Shown piece by piece: positions 1 to 35,770 of a stretch of DNA of 64,000 bases. The number at the start of each line of letters is the position of its first letter. Position 1 is the stretch's first letter. Source of the stretch: Megalonaias nervosa (taxonomy: Eukaryota; Mollusca; Bivalvia; Unionida; Unionidae); contig JAECUM010001808.1 of the NCBI GenBank assembly GCA_016617855.1, positions 62,001 to 126,000 on the forward strand, written 5' to 3'. Both the position numbers and the translations under genes were made by a program. Below the pieces are notes generated by a model that saw nothing but the letters and a program-made list of their open reading frames with translations, did no database searches and was not told the DNA's origin.

Positions 1-410
1 GACCTTGACCTAGAAGATAAAATCCCTGTTGTGGTGCAATACGCACATTTTGGTGATGATATATGGATACAACAAATTTCATCCCTTCATCTCAAATGGC
101 TATATAATTGTCAAGTGGAAGGAAAATGTACCAGTAATAGAAAAATTCAACATATAACACCATGGCAATGACCTTCAAGATAAACTCCCAATGTGAAACA
201 CAACACACCTGTACATAATAACATATACATATACCAACTTGACTCTCTTACTTTCAAACTGTTGTAAAGTTATGTGGAAAAGAAAGTGCATAGAAAAAAT
301 AATACTGACCTTGACCTTGTGGACAGGACATGCAATTTGTACACAACACACCTTCTAGTGATTATGTATAAGTATACAAAGTTTATTCCCTTAACTTCTG
401 AGGGCTTTAA
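1..410. repeat. degenerate mollusc-type tandem/dispersed repeat
   Basis: Units of roughly 150 bp share a gaccttgacct start, a caccttctagtgat block and a caaatttcatccct...caaatggct block. A further copy lies at 2930-3060, on the other side of the hAT element, so the hAT element appears to have landed inside this older repeat. No coding potential is supported. Confidence 0.55.
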
Positions 411-422
411 TGTTATACTGAG

Positions 423-2911
423 CAGTGGTCTTATAATAGTGTGCCAAAGTAGGATTTCTAATTCATTCAGCGTGCCAACAACCTATATTCCTATAAGTCT
501 ATCTGCTCTACCATATTTTTATACATTATATAAGTGCTCGTATATATGAAACTACTATTAAAACAAATAAATTTGATCTTGAATTTATTATATTAATGTT
601 TAATTAAAGAAATTGAACATAAAAACTTCAGTTGAATGTAATTAATCTGTATCTCAATTAATGTAAGCCTTGTCCTTGCATGCTCTTGGCTAATTGTTCA
701 ATATCAGATACATATTTGGTCACTTTCAGCTTCACACAGGCTTCTGAGTGTTCAGGTGTTAGGCAACTTCTTTGTGGACTTAAAACAGTTTTCATGTGAG
801 AGAAAATCTGTTCACAAGTATAAGTTGAACCAAAAGCTGAAAGTAGAGCAAATGCAACTTTCTTCAAACAGATGAATGCTTCAGGGAGGGATGTCCAGCA
901 GTTGAGAATAGCAGCTGACTTTTCTAAGCAGTTTCCTTCCAGAGATTTCCGCAATTCGGCAAATTTTGATGTCCATAATTCTGATGTCTTAAATTCAACA
1001 TGCTGCATTTCAAAATCGTCAATATCCATCCACCTAAAAAGATCCAGATCTAATTGGGTAGTAGTCAGATCAAGCAAGTCAGGCTTGATGAGGTATGAAA
1101 ATATGGGTCCATGAATTTGAAAGTCTTGACTTCGTTTAGCAAACTCCATTTTGAGTGCTTCAATGTACTTCTGAAGCTCATCTATATTCACTGTAAATCG
1201 ATCTGAATGAGCCTTCACATTTGGGAAGTACTTGAATGTTTTGGCGTTGATATCACGGCAAAATATGTCCAGTTTCAACGCAAATCCTTTCCAGTAGCCA
1301 ACAAGTTCAAGTACTGTTTGACCCTGTCCTTGTAAATGCAAGTTCAACTCATTTAAATGTGTCGTTATGTCTGTCAGAAACATCAGCTTCAACAGCCAGT
1401 CCTCATCATTCAATTCCGGAAAATGTTGTTCTTTTTCATCAAGAAACACCTTAATTGCTTCCAGACAAGAAACGAATCTATTCAAGACTTTACCTCGACT
1501 AAGCCAGCGATCATTGCTGTACAACAGAAGATCTGCATATTCACTCTCAATTTCTTGTAGAAGAGACTTGAATTGCCTGTGAATCAATGAAGAGCGGGAA
1601 ACTATAAAGTTGACTATCTTAACAACAGTTGCCATCACAGAGTGCAAGTCCAATGATGAGATCTTTGCACACAAACTCTCCTGGTGTATAATGCAATGGA
1701 GTTTAATAGTCGACGTCCAACGTGATTCTCAAGAAGTGTAACAAATCCTTTCTTTTTGCCAACCATCGCAGCAGCACCATCAGTTGTTACACAGAATAAT
1801 TTATTCAACTCGATGTTCTGAATTTTTAAATAGCTTACGAATGCAGTCAGAATGTCCTCTGCTTTGGTTGTATCATGAAGAGCTAACAAGCAACACAACT
1901 CTTCATAAATACAAGTATTTTCACAATATCATGCGACTACAGCTAGGCGTGGCAAGTCATTCAAGTCAACGCTTTCGTCAAGAGCGACACTAAATACAAT
2001 AGCTTGATTTAATCCAGTCGTTTGTTTAACTGTTAAATTTTCAGCCAAATCAGTTATGCGCCTTTTAATTGATCTTGCGGAAGCTGGTATTTCTCGAATC
2101 CGAGACAGTATAGTTTCTTTATTTGGTAAATCACTGAACAGAATTTCAGCACTACTCAAAAAAGTTTCTTTGATGTACTCTCCATCTGTAAAAGGTTTGC
2201 CTTTCGAAGCCACACACTGAGCAATTTTGTAACTACATTCAGTAGCTTTATTCTTCATTTCAACTGCTTGACTCAAAATACCAGTTTGTTTCTTGAAACC
2301 AGAAATGGCCCTTTTGATGGCTTCACTTTTCTCTTCAGAGGTTTTAAACTTGGATTGATGTTGGTTTCATAGTGTCTTTGTACACTAGACGTATGACACA
2401 CAACACTTTCACAACAGAAAGCACAAATAGCACGATCCTTTTGTTGTATAAATCCATATTCTTTTGTCCAATTTTCTTGAAATGGGCGTTGATCAAGTTT
2501 TTGCTTTTTTTCGGCCATTTTAGGGGTACTGTATTTAATACAAGAACGTAAGAAATTGCAATAAAACTATAAACGTTTAACACGTTGGCTGCGTCCTTCA
2601 GTAGCGGAAGCATGCAGTGACTGGTGTAGCGCCTTCAACGCAACACTAATATAGCCTGCTGCTGGCCAGTGAAAGCGGACATGTGGCGACACCTAGCTAA
2701 TGCATGAAATATTACAGAGTTATTCCAAGAAAATGATATGGCGCTGTCCAGTGCACATAGCAGCCATTATGCTGACGTACGTTGTTTTGACCTGCATTTT
2801 AAAAAAATCTTTTTTTCCACTTATTACCTTTTTGGGGGGGTCTTCCGCGTGCCATTGAAAATCGCTCTGCATGCCGAGTCTGGCACGCGTGCCGTAAGTT
2901 GCCGACCCCTG
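423..2911 (-). mobile_element. hAT DNA transposon, disrupted copy
   Basis: The right end (reverse complement of 2898-2911) reads caggggtcggcaac, an hAT-type terminus. The left end starts cagtggtc at 423 and shares a more internal GTGCCA block with the right end. The flanking 8-mers (415-422 and 2912-2919) match at only 5 of 8 positions, so the target duplication is decayed. The interior carries a minus-strand transposase in several frames. The surrounding DNA is one repeat family on both sides, as expected for a nested insertion. The right boundary is clear and the left is tentative. Confidence 0.7.
658..2518 (-). pseudogene. hAT transposase (BED finger, DDE and dimerisation domains), frameshifted
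   Basis: The start is ATG at 2518. Segment 2273-2518 carries a BED-like zinc finger (CAFC...HTSSVQRH). Segment 1929-2276 carries the first catalytic aspartate in VALDESVD. Segment 1635-1898 carries the second in VTTDGAAAMVGKKKG. Segment 658-1674 (338 codons) holds the long C-terminal half and the hAT dimerisation region, including AFGSTYTCEQIFSHMK. The four segments are in different frames, with breaks near 2275-2340, 1900-1930 and 1635-1675. The layout matches the ZBED5/GTF2IRD2-like branch of hAT transposases. The copy cannot encode one continuous protein, although most key residues remain, which suggests fairly recent decay. Confidence 0.85.
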
Positions 2912-2929
2912 TTATAGAGCATAAGGAAA

Positions 2930-3060
2930 AATTAAGTGATGAAAAATGCTAAATATTGAGCTGTGATCTTGATAATGAAGATTGTATGGTACAATGAACA
3001 CCTTCTAGTGATGATGATTTGCAAACCAAGTTTCATCCCTGAATCACAAATGGCTTTAAA
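2930..3060. repeat. second part of the repeat interrupted by the hAT element
   Basis: The blocks caccttctagtgatgatg and aagtttcatccctgaatcacaaatggct match those in 1-410. It continues the old repeat to the right of the hAT insertion. Confidence 0.5.
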
Positions 3061-3159
3061 GTCTTAAATCAGAATGAAAGAGTGATGGATGGGTAGCCAG
3101 ATGGACATGTGTCTGTTGTCTGTCTGTCTGACTAGCTGGATGGATGGAAAGATGGATTG

Positions 3160-3245
3160 GTATGACTTGGCCAGGCTTTGAACCCGCAACTTCACACAGC
3201 CAAGATGGATGCTCTAACCCCTTAAGCCACTGGAGCAGTCTCTCT
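3160..3245 (-). repeat. tRNA-derived SINE head
   Basis: On the minus strand the sequence has a tRNA-like A-box region (CAGTGGCTTAAGGGGTTAGAGC) and a B-box-like GCGGGTTCAAAGCC, followed by a CAAGTCATACC tail. The same head and tail occur at 41226-41310, so both are copies of one SINE family. It does not fold as an intact tRNA. The adjacent 3075-3160 is low-complexity tggatgga sequence. Confidence 0.6.
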
Positions 3246-4289
3246 CTTGAATTTGATTGACAGTCAAAGGAAAAAATGACAAAAGCTTTCATTAACCTAA
3301 CAAGAGTCCCACAAAGGGACAGATGCTCTAATGGCCAAGAATTTTCTGGAATTCATGGGAAGTTCATTTCTTCCATTATTTTATTCTTCCAACTGCAAAG
3401 CATTGAAACAATAATGGGCAGAAAAAAGTACTTCATAAAACCCTATAAAAATATAATTTTCCACTAGTTAGAAGCTTAATTTATAATCCATCTGAATGTC
3501 AATGATTCATCTGGAAGCACATTTTTTTATTTGTTGTTCATAAGCATCAAGTTAATATTGATTTCATTTGTGATCCTCTTGTAATTTCACTTAAAATTTT
3601 ACACAAATTGAATATATCACCTCTAATGTACACTTTAAATTCATAGGCATTGTCACTTACCAACAAATATGGTATGAAGAAGATTTAATTATTTCATGAT
3701 GTTCTAAAATAGTAAAATTGTCCATTTCGGCCCATTAACAATGTCTGTCTCTTGGGAACAATGTTAGTTTAAATTTTAATAATACAACCCCCAAACTACT
3801 ATTTATGATCTCTCTGGAGACCTGCTTTTTCCAACAGACAAATAAAACCCTCCTCCAAAAGCTAATGCAATTAAATTTCACTCAAAACATTTTCCCTTAT
3901 AATTTTTTTGAAAGGGTAGAAATGGCTGGCATAAATGATTTAACACCAATGCAATAATACAAATTTCATAAGAACAAAGACCCAATTTGCTTTATGGATT
4001 TTCAAATAAGGCTGGTGTTGATATTCAGTTGATCCTCTTTTATACCAAATTATACATAATTAAAACTGTGATCAATCAGCTGTAAACATACTAATGATAC
4101 AAGAGAATCATGTAGTCTATGCATGAGAGAGACAGGTAGGGGGTAGCAGAAGGGGTTTTGATGAAATTGTGTACCGTGTTCAATTCATTTAGAAAACGGG
4201 GATTATGAATATTTTTCTCATTATTTTCTCAAGTCATAAATGATTAATCAGTGGAAATTCATCACTGATCTAGAGTACAGAAGTGATAG
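3246..4289. other. non-coding AT-rich stretch, nothing recognised
   Basis: Only short open frames occur, with no splice-supported exon, no repeat structure seen by eye and no family resemblance. Confidence 0.5.
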
Positions 4290-4309
4290 CCTACCCGGCT
4301 GTACATTTT

Positions 4310-4600
4310 CCGAGGTTATGCTTGGAATTTTTACCTAAAACCTTGGATGTCCAAGGTTTTTCCATGGTTTTCCTAGGAAAACCTAGGAAACCTCGGACAA
4401 TGCTGATATTTTGTCCAAGGTTTTACAAGCAAACCTCGGACATTATCTCGTACATTAAAAAAACCTAGGAAATACCTTGGACAAAGCCTTGGACATGAGA
4501 ACTTAGTTTATTTTTGCCTCGGAAAAACCTCGGAAATAAGAACTTAGTCATTTTTTAGCTTGGACATAGCTCGGAAATGTGGACTTAGAAAATTTTTAGC
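4310..4600. repeat. left subterminal iterated motif block
   Basis: Many variants of aaacctaggaaacctcggac and its partial inverses (ccaaggtttt, cttggaca) occur at spacings of about 20-40 bp. The matching block at 9225-9533 marks the other end of the same element. Confidence 0.7.
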
Positions 4601-6199
4601 TAGGAAATGGACTTGGTCTGTTTTAATTGTGCACTTAGAGATTTCTATATATTTATTCAGAAAGTATTTTTACAGTTTATTAAAATGAATAATGTTTTGT
4701 CATTACCAAAACAACTAACAAATCTAGGATTTGAAATAAAAAATTGACTTAATTAATGTTGATTGATTAATATGGGTTTTACAGTGTACCATCTCAGATC
4801 AGGCAACATGGTGCCAAACAGGATCACATATTTTGGTTTCACATCTTATTTACATGGAGATAAAAATATGAGATAAAGAACCAAAACCTATATTCATGCT
4901 GGAATCCCCCAGTTAGAAAAATTCTTAGCATTCATACACTTGTAATCACTTCATACAATCATGTTAGTGTAACACAGTGGTCTCAATTCTAATGCCCTGT
5001 AACCACACAGGACAACTGTAAAAATATATTTTCTAACAACTGAATCTAAAGTAAAATCTTCAATGCTTAAAGGGTCACATGACATGTTTCTTAAAATTTG
5101 TGATTGTGTGTTAGTTAAAGGAATAATAATTTAAAGTACCAGATTAGAAGGATAATAAACTATTACAGTATTAGTGTAAAAATGTTTTCTGAAAAATCGC
5201 ATGGCACTGTTTATTTGTCACATTAGTTACAAGAATAATAATTATAAATATACAACTGGGTAGTTACAAGAATAATAATTATAAATATACAACTGGGTCT
5301 GAAAAAATTGCATGGATGATTGGCATGGCACTATTTGTAATTATCATTTTTCATATGACAATTGATAATAAGCACAGTTACACTAAGTTTAATCCCTTTC
5401 AAATTGATTTGGGAAGAATGCAGCAAACACTTGATTCTGTTTTCTGACAACAAAAGCACATATAATCCATTTGGGGATTTTAAAAATATTAAACTTTAAC
5501 AAAGAAGTTGGCTTTTGATGTTTAAATAAAATGAAAAATGACCTCCAAAGTTATTGATGACATAAATTTGAACAATGTTTTTACTCTGAGTTTAAACCAG
5601 TGTAAGATTTTTTATTTGCAATTACTTCATATACAATTCAAGTATTCATGAAATAGACAAACAAGGCACTGTAAAAGACATTTTCGAAGTAAAAAGGCAA
5701 CATTTGTAATCCTCATTTAAGCTTTGCAAAGCCACATCTATCCTTTAGTGATCAAGTAAACATGTATGTCAATAGTTAACTTGTTTGTCAATAGCTAAAT
5801 CATGAGAGGTAAAGGATCAAGTAAAAAACACAAGCTTGTGTTAATGTACTTGTAGTTGATAAAAAGTTTAATTTATACACCTAAATTCTAACACCTGAAG
5901 ATGAACTCTTCCCTCTACATTTCCTTTGGACACAAAAAGTTTTCCAACTGCAAATAATGGCAAGTTTATCTGTGGAGGAGGTATCTTGGAACTTCAGCAG
6001 CTACTTCTCCAATGGATTTCTTTTCTTCAAATGCAGTTGTAAATGAATTCTGCTTTATGACCTTGCTTGTCTTAAAAAGACTGATTATGTCTGTGCTTTG
6101 CTAAAGCCTCCTTTGTTTATATGTTTATGAGATCACCCACCCCATCCCATGTGTAATTCCTATTGCATTGGTTTTAAAATAAGGGTAGGTAGATAGTTT

Positions 6200-6204
<5 letters not shown>
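4601..6204. other. interior of the TIR element, mostly unrecognised
   Basis: A direct 37-bp duplication (agttacaagaataataatt...) sits at 5225-5298. On the minus strand a 45-codon open stretch (5966-6100) without a start Met contains FEEKKSIGEVAAEVPRYLL, followed in another frame by a 30-codon stretch containing VGKLFVSKGNVEGRVHLQ. Both look protein-like, but I cannot assign a family and no splice pair was established. Confidence 0.35.

Positions 6205-6266
<62 letters not shown>
6205..6266. repeat. (TA)n microsatellite
   Basis: An uninterrupted run of about 31 TA units. Confidence 0.95.
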
Positions 6267-6268
<2 letters not shown>

Positions 6269-6759
6269 GTACTAAGCACTTCAAGTTCTGTTGGGAATTT
6301 TAATTTTCATTTTTAACATTTTTATTTTTTGTTTTTAACCTGATGAAAAAGTGTTAGGGTCAGCAGCTTAAACGGGGATGGTCGGCCGACCGTGAACTTT
6401 TTTGTGTGCCTGATATGGCACTTCCGGTCTGCGATGATCTGAATCTAGGAGATAATTTTATCTGATGAAAAAAATTCAGAAAATTGAAAACCCCACGTAA
6501 TATTATTAGCAGGTGCTTATCTACTTACTGCTTTTAAATTTTAAAAAATATTGAGAAGTTCTGGAAAGTTCTAGGAAATATTTCTTTTGCTTTCTTCCAT
6601 TGGTTGCAGAGTATGGAATTATCCAATCACAGCAGCCGATTCATCAATCAATCTTGTAGGCGCCATAATAACAAATTCGAAAGTGGTCCGTTGAAAATAA
6701 ACTGGTCTGTGAAAACTTGCATTATAAAGGAGTGGATTCATCAATCTCCATGAACTTGT

Positions 6760-6906
6760 TTGCGTTATTTATACGATAATCCTGCTACTGGAAATGTTCT
6801 TAGCGTCCTAAATATTGTTCAGCCAAGGAAGGCAAAGTCGGCGATTTGGTGTCGGCAAGGTTACCGTGTTTTGGGATTACAGAAGGAATTATTGGAAGGA
6901 TTGAGG
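6760..6906 (+). CDS. candidate upstream exon of small spliced gene in TIR element
   Basis: The frame is open for 49 codons and ends at a consensus donor (GAGG|GTAAGT at 6907). The encoded stretch includes PRKAKSAIWCRQGYRVLGLQ. No good ATG is found in this frame; an ATG at 6750 is in another frame and soon hits a stop. The donor phase (0) does not fit the next candidate exon at 8372, which starts after one base of a codon, so an intermediate exon would be needed. It could instead be a 5' untranslated exon or chance. Function is unknown. Confidence 0.25.
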
Positions 6907-6982
6907 GTAAGTTCGTTTCCTTTTTATAATATTACATTAAATTCGAAAAAGATAAGAACATTTATTGGCTCTCCTTTCATAG

Positions 6983-7097
6983 CACAGGCACTTGATTCCA
7001 GGGTAAACTAATGTGTACACTCACCAATTAAAACATGTTAACTTACTTTTAATTGGTGAGTGTACACATTAGCTTACCCCGGAATCAAGTGCCTGTG
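6983..7097. repeat. near-perfect 51-bp-arm hairpin
   Basis: Arms 6983-7033 and 7047-7097 are inverted copies with 49 of 51 positions matching, around a 13-nt loop (catgttaacttac). The transcript would form a long stable stem. It lies inside the TIR element, immediately after a candidate donor. No terminal target duplication was recognised. Confidence 0.9.
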
Positions 7098-7263
7098 AAA
7101 CATGTATAGCGTTCAGTAAACTTTTTTGTTGTTTGCGTCTTTATCTCATTGATAGCTTGTGTGTGTTGTCGAAGCGGATTTTTAAAAATAATTGTCGTGA
7201 AATAATGGTATGGAAATTGGACTAAGTGTTCCTGCTTTTATGCATTGTTTAACCCTGCAACGG

Positions 7264-7297
<34 letters not shown>

Positions 7298-7449
7298 CTC
7301 TTTTTATTGTTCTCATTTTTCAAATTTTATCTTTTGTACGATTTAGTTGTAAATCTTTGGAAGTGAATTACAAGAATATAGTACCTTTTAAGGATAATAA
7401 TTATTTAACTATGCCCGATTTTAATAGTGTAAAGCAAATTAACCCATGA

Positions 7450-8371
7450 ACATTAGTTGAATTTAGAAGAAAAGAATTAATAATAGTTTTAATTATGTAT
7501 TATTATTATTAAACATGAAGTCATATTTTAAAATTCTTGAAAAAACAATAAAATCTGACAAATATTTAATGACTCAAAAATGGACCTTAACATAACTGTG
7601 TACATAATTATTATAGTGCATGAAATCAGAAGAATAGGTTTATGAATAGTATTAAAGACATGAAAGAATAGAACAGAACATCCATGCGTATATGTTGTTA
7701 GGCAGCAAGCAAATCTACAAAGCAATCAATCAGATTAATTACTGCTTCAGTATATCGATGAAAAGCTAAATTACTTTATCCATTTCCTTTAAGTACAGTA
7801 TTTAATAATTTAAATAATTGTACTGGCCTGCCATATTATCATGTGTTTGTCCGAAATTGCAGCTGCATTCAACTTTTAGATATGAGGCAGTGATTCATGA
7901 CATAACATGATGGACACTGTTAAACAATTTTGTAGACCTTACAAACCCTAATAGTATATGCCCTTCTTTTCGGGTGTAAATTTGTGTACCATATTAAAAT
8001 GATTAATGCTCATGCGTGTCATATATTGATGATATTAAATAGTACTTAAATTGGATTTCTTTTGTTTGTCTAATTGAAAAGGAAATATGGTGTCCATTAT
8101 ACCGATCTCATGCTTTATTTTACCTGTTGCATACGAATTTGAAAAACTGCAAGCATCAGTAATCTCTTAACTTTATAAAGAATGTCAGGTTACATGATTA
8201 AAATTATTATTATTTTTATTTTTAAAGGCCAACATGCCTAACCACATTTTTTTTTTCAGCAATAAACATGGGTATATGTATTTTTTCCCAAATAATCAAT
8301 ACCCATCAGTAGTAAATGGCATGGAATATTTTGCATATTATTTGAGAAGTTTGCATTTTTTTTTAATTTAG
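7450..8371. other. AT-rich stretch, candidate intron, nothing recognised
   Basis: No coding signal with splice support on either strand. A minus-strand frame over 8256-8564 is hydrophobic only because it is the complement of a lysine/threonine/proline-rich plus-strand exon. Confidence 0.4.
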
Positions 8372-8499
8372 GGTTGAAACAAGATGCAAATCCACAATCA
8401 CCAAAACCACCAAAAACGACTAAGACAATAGAAACAAAATAGACCACCAAAATGGCATCAACAAAACAGACCAAGACGGTAACACCAAAAAAGTCCAAG
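8372..8499 (+). pseudogene. Pro/Thr/Lys-rich exon with in-frame stop
   Basis: The acceptor is a strong T-rich tract ending AATTTAG|GG at 8371. The donor is CAAG|GTAAGA at 8500. In the frame that joins the next exon the sequence starts LKQDANPQSPKPPKTTKT and then meets TAG at 8440-8442. After the stop, an ATG at 8452 gives MASTKQTKTVTPKKSK up to the donor. So this is either a decayed longer gene or a 5' untranslated exon with a short start at 8452. The composition resembles a basic nuclear protein tail. No family is recognised. Confidence 0.45.
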
Positions 8500-8950
8500 G
8501 TAAGATAAAGATGCAGCAATTTGAAACTTTCTATAAACTTTATCAGCAACAAGCATTGTGCCATATCTTTATGGGTTCATTACAGTAGAATGAAATAAAA
8601 TAAGATAGTAATTCTGAATAATGTTAATAATATATTTAAAGGGGTGCATCAGGATCTTATACTTTTATTCACTGAATACATTAGTTTGAACTCATAAGCC
8701 ATTGAGCCAGGAACAGAATATAATCTTGACTGTATTTGTTATAAACAATTTAGAATGATGGTCCCAAATTCAAAAAGCAATCCGTTGTAGAAATATAACT
8801 TTTTGAAGGTTAATACCTTATTTTCAGAACTAAAGCATTCCAAACATGATTTAAGGCTGCCAATAACAGTTATGTTATATGTGTACAATTTGTTTTATTA
8901 ATTCATCACATTTTATATTTTCAACCAATATTTTTTTTTTTTTTTGCAAG

Positions 8951-9010
8951 TCTGATCCAAAAGAATTGGCAGAGTATCAAAGAGGTGATGATAAACAAGA
9001 AAATCAATGA
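8951..9010 (+). CDS. terminal exon of small spliced gene, acidic/polar tail
   Basis: The acceptor is an exceptionally long T tract ending GCAAG|TCT at 8950. The exon joins in phase 0 to the exon ending at 8499 and encodes SDPKELAEYQRGDDKQENQ before TGA at 9008-9010. Together with the ATG at 8452 it makes a 35-residue protein, lysine-rich first and acidic at the end. An AATAAA follows 145 bp after the stop. The exon pair lies wholly inside the TIR-bounded element, which suggests a captured cellular gene fragment. Function is unknown. Confidence 0.5.
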   Translation, partial: SDPKELAEYQRGDDKQENQ

Positions 9011-9154
9011 AGTGCTTAAACCATCAAGAAACCAGGATATAAATGGATGGATTTTCAAAATTAAATGGACAATTTGGCACTGAAGGAACCTTATGGACAT
9101 TCTTGATATTTGGACCTTTTTAAAATTTTACTTGTATGTGTTGAACAAATTAAA

Positions 9155-9160
9155 AATAAA
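9155..9160 (+). promoter_or_regulatory. candidate poly(A) signal
   Basis: AATAAA lies 145 bp after the stop codon at 9008-9010, a suitable position for ending the small plus-strand transcript. The DNA is AT-rich, so chance occurrence is possible. Confidence 0.4.
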
Positions 9161-9224
9161 ATGCGTTCTTATATTCTGTAATATTTACTTCAATTCCTGG
9201 TCTGATCTTTTATGCCAGGCAGGT

Positions 9225-9533
9225 GTCTTAGAAATCCTCGGACGATATGTCCGGACGATGTGTCCTAGGAAACCTCGGGCGATATGTCCGATGAATTCTC
9301 AGAATGCTTGTAAACCTAGGATGATATGTCCGAGGGTTCCTGGGAAACCATAGAGTATTAGTTACAAAAATCCTTGTAAATCCAAGATCATCCTCGGACA
9401 TTGAGAATAAAAACCTTGGACATTGGTACAAAAAAACTTTGTCCTTGGACTATTACTTCGGAAAGTCAGCAATCAATACTCCCAGGTTTTTCCTAAGAAA
9501 ATTTGTCTAAGGTTTCCTAGGAAACCTCGTAAT
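9225..9533. repeat. right subterminal iterated motif block
   Basis: Iterations of tcctaggaaacctcggg, cgatatgtccgg and ccttggacatt are the counterpart of 4310-4600. They run directly into the right 17-bp terminal inverted repeat. Confidence 0.7.
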
Positions 9534-9669
9534 ATGTACAGCCGGGTAGGTATTACATATTCATTTGTTACACGTGTATTGCAGGAAATAAAATGCAACA
9601 CAGTAAATTTCTGATTGAAGCACACACTATGGGATCTATTATTTATGAAGGAGATACCATGCTACTTAC

Positions 9670-34422
<24,753 letters not shown>

Positions 34423-34799
34423 GAACTGGATTCAACCCTGGAAGAGAGTTAAGAAAATCAAAGAATTCTATGGTTAAGCCGCAAGTACGGTGCATGCAAA
34501 TTTAACCTTTATGAGTCACTGAATATCACATCTTTCATTAATTTATTGTTTAGCTTTTAACCCATATGAACTCCTAAATAATTATAATAATGATAAGTTA
34601 CTATTTTCCAGAATTAAAGGTATATTCCCTGACAAGTGACTGCAGGATTCACTCTAATTTCTAAAGGAGAAGCCTAAGTGGTCATGAGATCACTCACCTA
34701 ACTGCGATCTATCTCAAAGCCCAATCCAAGGACACTTGGCCAAGAAATCATGGTTATTATAATGCTTACATTGAAAGCATTTCTATTTTTAATGACACA

Positions 34800-35770
34800 G
34801 CCATATTAGATAGCTAAACTGCATAATTTATGTAAACCTGAGACATCCATGAAAGAATGTTTTTATATAGGTCAAATTCTGGTCAACAGCTTTCAAGAAG
34901 TTTTTTGCAAGTTTTTATATTGTCAGCAACAGCTGCCTAGCAGCACCATTGCATGGCAAATCAGCATCAACTGTTAAACTGTAAAAGGTCTCTATGCCAG
35001 AATGCTTTCTTTCAAGTTTATTATAATGATATTCATTAAGTTTTTAGAAGGAGTCATTTAAAGGTGTTTCTCATGCTAGCAACATATGCTATATCTGATG
35101 GTGGATTGGCATCATTTACATAAAATTAAAGGCCTTATGCCATTATTTTTTTTTTTTTGTGTGTTTTTTTTTAATCAAATTCAGCTGAATTTTGTTCAAC
35201 CTTTTTTGAGAGCAATTGTTTTGTCAATTCTAATAAATTATAACCATGTTTAATGGTAAGTAGACATCATTGTATGATTTGTTAGACCTTCCATCAAATA
35301 CGAGTGAATTCTATTCTGACAAATTTATTTCTTTTGGAAAAACTCATTTTTATAATTTGTCTGTGTTTTATAATGGTAGCCATATCTGAAGTCACGTCGG
35401 TATCATTTTGTATGAACCTGAACATCATGCCCGAATGCTTTTTGTCAAATTTGGTCAAATTCTGTTCAGAGGTTTTGAAATTTCATTTGTATCATTTTTC
35501 TATATTAAGTAACAGCAGCCATATTTGATGGCAAATTTGCATCATTTGTAAAACCCTGAAAGGTATTCATGAAAGAATGCTTTCTAACAAGTTCGGCCAA
35601 TTCTGTTCAGCAGTTTTTAAAAACTGTTGTTTCAAGTTAATTGTTCTTCTGTTTTAATAACGCTGGCCATATTTGACATCAAAACTATTTTTTTGCACAT
35701 AAATCTGAAAGGTCTCAATCCCAAGACAATTTTCATTAAATTTGATTAAACTATGTTCCTTCATAATTAC
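34800..35770. repeat. degenerate ~200-bp tandem repeat, mollusc type
   Basis: Recurrent blocks include gcatcatttgtaaaaccctg, aaaggtctctatgccagaat, gctttctttcaagtt, caaattctgttcagcagttt and cagccatatttgatggcaaa. About four to five diverged units are visible. It lies upstream of the Ig gene start. Confidence 0.65.

Larger units (their letters stand above)
4290..9550. mobile_element. 5.3-kb element with perfect 17-bp terminal inverted repeats
   Basis: Left end 4290-4306 is cctacccggctgtacat and right end 9534-9550 is its exact reverse complement. Inside each end, about 300 bp is packed with iterated short motifs built on cctaggaaacctcgga (4310-4600 and 9225-9533), on either strand. No transposase is seen, so the copy looks non-autonomous. 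A TA next to each end (4287-4288 and 9551-9552) could be the target duplication, but the left side has one extra base. The interior holds a (TA)n tract, a 115-bp hairpin and a small spliced gene on the plus strand. The family is unidentified. Confidence 0.65.

Noticed and set aside
872..1582. Plus-strand frames over the hAT transposase
   Set aside because: They are shadows of the minus-strand transposase.
8256..8564. Hydrophobic minus-strand frame as the missing membrane exon of the Ig gene
   Set aside because: There is no acceptor on the minus strand at a fitting phase; the hydrophobicity is the complement of a Lys/Thr-rich plus-strand exon with good splice sites.
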